Shown: piece by piece, positions 1 to 7,900 of the stretch
Layout: every line of letters begins with the position of its first letter
How positions within the stretch are numbered: position 1 is the first letter of the stretch
Source of the DNA: Fidelibacterota bacterium
GTDB lineage: Bacteria; Fidelibacterota; Marinisomatia; Marinisomatales; TCS55
DNA: 17,816 nucleotides
Assembly (NCBI GenBank): GCA_002713385.1
Contig: PAWC01000019.1
Span: 31,356-49,171 of the forward strand
Direction of reading: 5' to 3'
Position numbers and translations under genes: made by a program
Notes under the pieces: model-generated
The model's input: the letters and a program-made list of their open reading frames with translations, nothing else
What the model was told of the DNA's origin: nothing
The model's database searches: none

Positions 1-93
1 ATCAATGTAGAATTGGTGGGCTTCATTATTTGTTTGATTTTGAATTTACCTATGATTTATTTACGTAAGAAAGAAGAACTGCAATTCTCATGA
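1..93 (+). CDS. 3' end of a membrane-protein gene (partial)
   Basis: An open frame enters from the left edge and stops at TGA 91-93, giving the last 30 residues of a protein. They form one hydrophobic stretch (GFIICLILNLPMIYL) followed by a charged RKKEEL tail, which looks like a final membrane helix with a positive cytoplasmic end. The stop overlaps the next gene's ATG in an ATGA arrangement (90-93), so the two are probably translationally coupled and co-transcribed. The fragment is too short to assign a family. Its reality rests on the uninterrupted frame, the helix-like composition and the overlap. Confidence 0.6.
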   Translation: MNVELVGFIICLILNLPMIYLRKKEELQFS

Positions 94-809
94 CTGATTT
101 CATCACTCCTGAAGTGTATGGTCCGCTACATTTCAAATATATGTTCATGGGTTTTGCCATATGGGTGATAGTTCCTTTAATAGGTAAAAAATTAATGAAT
201 AAAAAGTTGCAGCGAATTACAGTCTTTATATTGATTCTATTAACAATTGGTCAAGAGATTATCAATGATACATCCTTGATGCTGCAAGGTTTATGGAGAT
301 TATCAGATGATTTAGCACTCCACATGTGCGGTTTTTCTCTTTTTTTGACATCATGGGCATTGTTCAGCAAAAAACAATCTGCATTTGAATTAGCTTATTT
401 CTGGGGAATTGCAGGTGCGACACAAGCCATACTAACTCCAGAATTAAGTGGTATCTGGAATCCGCTGGGTATTTTTGTATATTTTTTTTCACATTCCATG
501 ATCATTTTGAATGTCATCTGGATGATGGTGGTCGAGGGAATGCGCCTGCGCAAAAGTTCATTATTGAATGCGATTTTTATTACGAACGGTTTTTGCTTCA
601 TCATGACAATTGTCAATCAACTGGTGAACGGAAATTATTGGTATTTATGTACAAAACCATTGGTTAACAGTCCATTTCTTATAGGCGAATGGCCCTTTTA
701 TCTCATTGGTATACAAATCGCCGGTATGATCATGATGGGAATTATTTATTTACCCTGGCTGCCATATTTTCGTCGAATGGCATTGCAGTCTAAATCCACC
801 ACAGCCTAA
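90..809 (+). CDS. TIGR02206 / YwaF-like (TMEM164-type) integral membrane protein
   Basis: A 239-residue multi-pass membrane protein with about six or seven hydrophobic helices. Recognisable family elements are an LHMCGFSLF block (His78, Cys80), GATQAILTPEL (109-119), HSMIILNVIWMMVVEGMR (135-152) and NYWYLCTKP (182-190). These match the TP0381/YwaF family (TIGR02206), related to eukaryotic TMEM164. The bacterial members have no established function that I know of. Human TMEM164 has been reported as a cysteine-dependent acyltransferase in ether-phospholipid synthesis, so Cys80 and His135 here could be functional, but that is inference. The start at 90 is set by the ATGA overlap with the preceding gene; a GAAGAA stretch upstream is only a weak ribosome site. 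The CNNM-type gene begins 11 bases after the stop. Confidence 0.75.
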   Translation: MTDFITPEVYGPLHFKYMFMGFAIWVIVPLIGKKLMNKKLQRITVFILILLTIGQEIINDTSLMLQGLWRLSDDLALHMCGFSLFLTSWALFSKKQSAFELAYFWGIAGATQAILTPELSGIWNPLGIFVYFFSHSMIILNVIWMMVVEGMRLRKSSLLNAIFITNGFCFIMTIVNQLVNGNYWYLCTKPLVNSPFLIGEWPFYLIGIQIAGMIMMGIIYLPWLPYFRRMALQSKSTTA

Positions 810-820
810 ATTCTTTTTAC

Positions 821-1870
821 ATGACAACAATATTTCTGTATTTTTTCCTGGCCTTGGGTGTTTCATTTATATGTTCACTGCTGGAATCCGTTTTGCTTTC
901 CATGAGTCGTACTTTTATCGGTGTTCTCATCAAAGATCAGCCAACTTCTGGGAGACTGCTGAAAAAGCTGAAAGAAAATATTAACCGTCCTCTGGCGGCA
1001 ATTCTATCTCTGAATACCATTGCCAATACCGTAGGAGCCGCCGGTGTAGGTGCTGTGACATATGATTTACTGGGCAGTAAGTGGGTGGCCATTATGTCCG
1101 GAATTCTCACTCTTTCCATTCTTATATTTTCAGAGATTATTCCAAAAACCATTGGCGCCCATTATTGGAAAAGATTAGCAGTATCTTCAGGTTATATAAT
1201 ACGCGGCATGATGGTATTGATGTATCCTTTTGTTGTGCTGCTGGAACTGTTATCCAACTGGCTGAAGCCCAGTGAAAAACAGGATTTGGTAACCAAGGAA
1301 GACGTGATTATCATGGCGGAAATAGGTGAGGATGAAGGCACTATTGAAGAAGATGAAAGTACCATTATTGAGAATCTTTTGCGCCTGGATAATATTACTG
1401 CCGAGGAAGTCTTGACACCGCGTTCTGTAGTCTATGCTCTGCAAAAAGATTTGACGGTTCGCCGGGCATTGGATGAGTATGAAAATATCATTTTTTCCAG
1501 AATCCCCGTTTACAATACTGACTTGGATGATATCACGGGATTAGTTCGACGGGATAATTTACTTAAGAGTAAAGCCGAGGACCAATTTGACATTACCATG
1601 GAAGAATTATCTGAACCGGTTCACATGGTCAATGATAAAGAATCCGTTGGTCATATTCTAGATGAATTTGTCAGACGCCGTGAACATTTATTTATCGTAA
1701 AAGATGAATTTGGTCAATTCGAGGGTATTATTACTCTGGAAGATGCCATCGAAACATTGTTGGGTGTAGAAATCGTGGATGAAACTGATTCGGTAGTTGA
1801 TATGCGCAAGTTAGCTGAAGCCAAGGGACGCAATCAAAAATCATCCCATATTGAAAATGAAATAGATTAA
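821..1870 (+). CDS. CNNM/CorC-type DUF21-CBS membrane protein (hemolysin-family, Mg2+ transport)
   Basis: A 349-residue protein with an N-terminal DUF21 (CNNM) membrane domain at about 1-150 and a pair of CBS domains at about 195-318. DUF21 hallmarks visible are LLESVLLSMSR (20-30), the polar helix LNTIANT (64-70) with the small-residue run VGAAGVGA, and FSEIIPKT (103-110). The CBS part shows LTPRSVV (198-204), IPVYNTDLDDITGLV and FEGIITLEDAIETLLG (300-315). Family members (CorC, YtfL, TlyC, CNNM) export or exchange Mg2+, many driven by Na+, with the CBS pair binding ATP-Mg. The C-terminal CorC_HlyC domain seen in many bacterial members is absent: only about 35 residues follow the CBS pair. 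No clear Shine-Dalgarno precedes the ATG. Confidence 0.88.
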   Translation: MTTIFLYFFLALGVSFICSLLESVLLSMSRTFIGVLIKDQPTSGRLLKKLKENINRPLAAILSLNTIANTVGAAGVGAVTYDLLGSKWVAIMSGILTLSILIFSEIIPKTIGAHYWKRLAVSSGYIIRGMMVLMYPFVVLLELLSNWLKPSEKQDLVTKEDVIIMAEIGEDEGTIEEDESTIIENLLRLDNITAEEVLTPRSVVYALQKDLTVRRALDEYENIIFSRIPVYNTDLDDITGLVRRDNLLKSKAEDQFDITMEELSEPVHMVNDKESVGHILDEFVRRREHLFIVKDEFGQFEGIITLEDAIETLLGVEIVDETDSVVDMRKLAEAKGRNQKSSHIENEID

Positions 1871-1900
1871 TCTCACCATTTCCTCTGGGAGACAGTTAAA

Positions 1901-1910
1901 CTAAATTTAG
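1901..1910. promoter_or_regulatory. Perfect 10-bp palindrome just before the giant gene's ribosome site
   Basis: CTAAATTTAG is its own reverse complement and lies directly against the GGGG of the ribosome site, six bases before the ATG at 1916. It could be an operator half or simply chance in AT-rich DNA. It is the only perfect palindrome of this size I noted in the 45-base gap. Confidence 0.2.
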
Positions 1911-1915
1911 GGGCT

Positions 1916-4900
1916 ATGAAGCGTGCCCTCTCTGTCTTCTCTGTATTACTTATTACACTCATTGTTTCTGCTTCAACCCTAACTACCCGCTACTATTTAA
2001 CGGAACTGGACTTTATCAGCAACCAGCCAGTTCCTGAATCAGAAACACGATTCAAAGCACATATTATTGCAAGTTATAATGATAATAATGATCTTATCAA
2101 AAAACAGTTTGTAGATAGAAAGGGGGAAGTAATTCAGACTGAATTATATGAATATGATTCAACAAACACATTAAAGATCAAAGATAAATACATATCTGAA
2201 AAATCTCTTGCTCAACGAGTGCATTTTGGTCCTGATGCAAAAGCAGTCGAATATATTGAATATGTGTATGGACTTGACACAGTCAAGAACTGGACGGATC
2301 GTTTTTCTATTTTGGATTATAATGATTTATCCCAGCTCACCAATCATGCTTTCTACGATGTAAATGCATTTCAATATGGCAATGCCAGTTTTGAATATGA
2401 TTCTTTGGACCGTTTATTAAAAGAGGAGTGGATGCAGTATCCGTCCGGAAAAACAATACGCTCGTGGGATCACTTCTATAATCCTTTTACAGAACACAAA
2501 CGTATTATGGAATATGATTCGAATGGGGTAATAGTACAGGATCTTCGCATAAATCCTGATGGTACCGAATCAATCTTCTGGTTCACAGACTTGGAAGATT
2601 CTGTCTTTATAAATAATACCAATCTGTCTTTTAAGAATGAGAGTGTTTTGAAATGGGGAAAAGTGGTTTTATATAAGGTAGACAATGCTGGTGTTTATGT
2701 TGATTCAATTGAATATGTTTTATCAAATAAATTTCTGGATATAGGAAAATATGAAACCCATATGGGCCTTGATTCTGTTTTATTAGATAGCACCATGTAC
2801 GATCTTGTATTTAAGGGTAAGGGCAAAAGTGGTAATGATGCCACAGAACGCAAAATATTAGGTGTTACGTTTGATATTTCACCACCAATTATGGATTTAT
2901 CTGTTAAACCTTTTATCAATGAAGCAGAAATATCATTTGATCAGTCTGAACTGCTCAGTGCTACCCGTCTTGAATGGATAGCAATACATGATACTTCAGC
3001 AATCATAACTGTAGATTTTAATTCAACTGATTTGTTAATGTTTGGCTCTGGTTCATTTAAACCAGCCAATCAAATTAATCTTCAGGATAGTGTTTATTAC
3101 CGTGTTCAAATTGTTGGAACAGACCATGCAGGTAATATTTCATTACCGGTGATTGTTGATTCTGTCATGTTTGATAACAGTCCTCCTGTCGTTGAGCTGA
3201 CATCGCCAAACCATGCAGAATTCAGAAATTTTACAACTGTTACTTTTGATCAAAATGAACCATTAAAGTCATGGAAAATTTTAATAAAAGCTATTGCAGG
3301 TAAACCTGATATAAATGCTCCTTACTTATTTGAAACAGATTCATCATTGTATAATGAAATGTTTGTTGAGAAGGATCTTGCAGAAGAATTTTTACTCAAT
3401 GATGGTACCATGTATAGATTTGATTTATCTGCTATTGACCGCACCGGAAACATCTCGGATGTATTCACAGTGGATTCTGTGACATATGACATTACTCCGC
3501 CGCTATTGACTACAATTTACCCGGCAGCAGGTATGGATATAAATATGACTAAAGTAACATACAGAATTAATGAACCGTTGCGAGCTGGTGAATTCCGCTG
3601 GGAGCAGACAGAGGGCACCATGGATTCATCAGCTCCGCATATTATTCCATTGATCAGGGAGGAATTACTTCGTGGCGATCATATCCGGGTGCAATTGGCC
3701 AACCAGTTAGAACTCACCGATGGTTCACTTTATACATTGCTGTTCGTAGGGCAAGATTATGCTGGAAATGAAGGTATATCACTTCCAAATGAAAACATAC
3801 TTTTTGATGCAGTTCCACCTGAATTTTCACATATTCTTCCAATTTCCGGTTCAGCCCTGAACTACCAGCATGTTTCGTATACTCTTTCAGAAAAAATAGA
3901 AAAAGGAAGTATAACGTGGAACTGGACAGGAGGGGTAAAAGATGCTGTCGCTCCTCATATTGTCCAATTTATGAATGAGGAGAAAGAAGGAGTCGGGCAT
4001 GATACTTTATTGATGACGATGAACCCCACACTTGTTGATGGTGGAATTTATCGAATGGAGTTCGATGCTACAGATCGTGCTGGAAATCTTGCAGAAACGT
4101 ACATAGTTGAAAATATTCTATATGATTTTACAACGCCGGTTTTGACAGTGAATTATCCAACATCCATGTCCTTTTTACCCACTAAGAATTTTACATACAA
4201 TCTGTCTGAAACATTAGAAGAAGGAAAATTCATTTTAGAAAGAACAGGTGGCAAAGAAGATTCATTATCTACTCATGAGATCACATTAACAAATATTGAA
4301 AAAACAAGTGGAGTCCATTCTGATATTCAATTGGTCTCCACACCTAAAGTGGTAGAAGGAACAATTTATAAATTATCATTCATTGGAAAAGATCGAGCTA
4401 ATAATTATACTGTTCCAATTAGTATATTTGGAATGCAATATGATTTTACCCCACCTGAATTAGCATTATTATATCTTCCTGACAGTACAGATGTTAATCA
4501 CTTATTTATTAATTATTATTTAAGTGAATTGTTAAAAGAAGCTTCAATAACATGGGAAAGAACGGGAGGAAATAATGATCCAAAAGGTACTCATCAGCAG
4601 TTTTTGCTTGATAGCGAGCTAGATGAAGGAACACATACAAATACACGAATACTGAATTCGCCAAATTTAATAGATGGAGCAATTTACACAATCTCGATAT
4701 TTGGTAAAGATCGAGCTGAAAATAAATCCAATGTAGCAAAAATTGAAAAGATTCGATACGATTTTACTGCTCCCACAATCACTCTTTCAGATCCGCAACC
4801 AAGTACGTATGTACCCACACCAGCAATTACATATAATTTGAGTGAAGCACTCCATCAAGGTAATATCTCATTTATTCGATCTGGAGGGACATTCGATCCA

Positions 4901-7900
4901 TTATCACCACATATAATAGCTATGAACCTTGATCTACGTCAAAAAGGATTACATGAAAAAATTTTCCAAGATGATGGACCAGTTTTGACGGAAGGCACAA
5001 TATATACGATTTCTATCTCTGGCAAAGATAGAGCAGGAAATAATGCAATAGTAGGTAGTACATCAGAGGTTACATATGATGCGATACCACCATCGCTTAC
5101 AATCGAGACACCCGATTCATCATTATTTGTCAATAATAATCTTGTTTCATTTACTAAAAGTGAGAATTTAAAAAGCAGTACTATTATATGGACACAAATT
5201 GGTGGAAATAGTGATCCAAGTGCACCACACTATGTTGATTTAGTTGATACTGAATTGAATAAAGGTATCAATAAAAATTATTCACTTACTAACGCACCTA
5301 AATTAAAGGATGGAGCGATTTATGATATTTCAATGCAAGCTAAAGACTTTGCCGGTAATGAAAGCGATAAGATGGTTATTGCTGGAGTGTTATACGATAT
5401 TACATTACCAGTGTTACAGATTGTTGCACCCGGCAACAATCATTATACCCAAGGATCAGAACTGACATTTTCTCATTCAGAGGCGCTTGCGAATGGATCG
5501 CTTTCATGGGACGGTAGAAGGGAAAATGGCACTGAATTATCAACAACTTGGAACTTAAATAGTCAAATCTTGCAAATGGGTGTATATAATTTAAATGATT
5601 ATTATGAACCACAATTAGAAGATGGTGGAAATTATACAATCAGTTATACTGCTGAAGATCTAGCAGGAAATAAAGCGCAGATTGTAGAGATTATGAATTA
5701 CAAAGTAGACCGTACACAACCGGTTTTTTCAACTTTATTACCTGTCGATGATTCGTTTATAAATGAAACTCATGTTGGTTTTACATTAAATGAAGACATT
5801 GCAAGCGGAACAGTTACGTTCAAAACTGATAAGCAAGAACAGATAGTTAATTTACAAGATCGAGAGTTGAATCGAGGTGAACATCCTTTGCGTTCATTAT
5901 TAGCGCAGCCAAGCTGGATTGATGGAAACAAATATACTATTAAATTTTTTGGTACAGATTTTGCCGGAAATGTATCGGATACTGCGACTATCAAAAATAT
6001 AAATTATGATATTACACCACCACTACTTTCTGTAGAAAGTCCGCTTGCGGAAACCTTCATCAATGAAACAACGGTACATTTTACAGTAAATGAACCTTTG
6101 TTAGAAGGACAATTAATTCTGGAGCCTATCTCTGGCTCATTGGTCATAGAAAATATATTAGAAGAGCATTTATTACAAGATGAGCATGAATTGAATTATG
6201 CGTTGAATTTAGAAGAGAAAATTCCCTATTCCATCTATATACAAGGTGTTGATAGAGCTGGTAATACAGGAAAGTCATTACCCGTTGAAAATGTTCGATT
6301 TGATATTACTAAACCTGAATTGGTTATTATTTTTCCAATGTCTGGATCTATCGTAAATCATGATCGGGTCAGTTATAATTTAAGTGAAGATTTGTTTTCT
6401 GGTAAAATGATCTGGAAAAATGTTAACGATCTTGATGAAACAGCAGTTAACGAAATAATTCTAATTTCAGAAGAATTGACAGCTGGAGATCATACTAATA
6501 TCACATTAAATAAAGTACCAGAATTGATTGATGGTGAATCATACATGATCAATATGGAGGGTGCCGACCTTGCTGGAAATGAAAATAATGCTGTTCCGAT
6601 TACTTCATATATTTATGATTCTTCTCCACCTGTGTTTACAAACCTATCACCAAAACCAGGTTCGATTGTTAATGCTATAGATCTTGGGTTTACAATAGAT
6701 GAAGATTTAGCAAAAGGTACTATCATTTTTACCCGGACAGCCGGTGTTGAAGATGAAAAAAGTCCTCACGTCGTTAATCTGACCGGCAGTCGACTAAAGG
6801 AAGGAGAACGCGGCGGCGTTTTGCCGAAGGCAATGTTAACACTGATGAACGGCGCAGTGTATGACATTGAATTAATAGGGGAGGATTTTGCAGGAAATGT
6901 TTCTGTTAAAACAATAATCGAAAATATTGCCTATGATGATGAACCACCTGTAGTTACTCTAAAAGTACCTGAGAATAATACATATACAAACTCCTTGGCA
7001 TTGGATTATTTAATAGGCGAAGACATGGTTGCAGGTCAGATAAAGGTTAGTATTGATAAGATAAAAGAAATTGTTATCGAATTGACAGAAACACAGCGAC
7101 TGGAAGGCGAATATACACGTTTCATTCCTGATGAATTCCTCACACTGAATGATGGCGCTACTTTTGATTTTGAATTAACAGGCAGTGATGTTGCTGGCAA
7201 TCTGTCTTTACCATATAGTATTAAAAATGTTAAATATGACACCACACATCCAAAAATTGATATAATTGCACCTGCGTCTGATGAAGCCATTAATTATTCA
7301 ACTATGTACATAGATATAAGTGAAGATATTACTGATGGATTTCTAGTAGTTGAACAAACAGGTGGAGTTTTAGATACTCGATCTCCGCACAAAATAACGC
7401 TACTTAATCAAGAAATGAAAGGAGGTGAATATAAAAATTTAATATTTGCCAATGGTCCCATTTTGCAAAATGGATCTATATATACATTTGAATTTACTGG
7501 TCAGGATTTCGCAGGAAATGAAGTACGTTCTACAAAAGTCACCAATGTTTTGTACGATATCGAACCACCGGTTGTATCATTAAGTAAACCTGTGGATGCA
7601 GAACAAATAAAAACAACAAATGTCAGTTATCTGCTCTCTGATAATTTATCAAAAGGATTAATTACGTTTGAATGGACCAGTGGGACTACTGACACTATTT
7701 CGCCCCATATTGTAGAACTATATGGTTCACAATTAAGACAAGGCGCTCAAATAGACATAGATTTAAATCTTATGGATATACTGTCTGATGGTGCGCGTTA
7801 TAAAGTATACATTCAGGGTTTTGATAAAGCGGGTAATGAATCTGAAGTAGCAACAATACACAATGTCTTATATGATGTTTTACCCCCGGTTTTGAATCTT

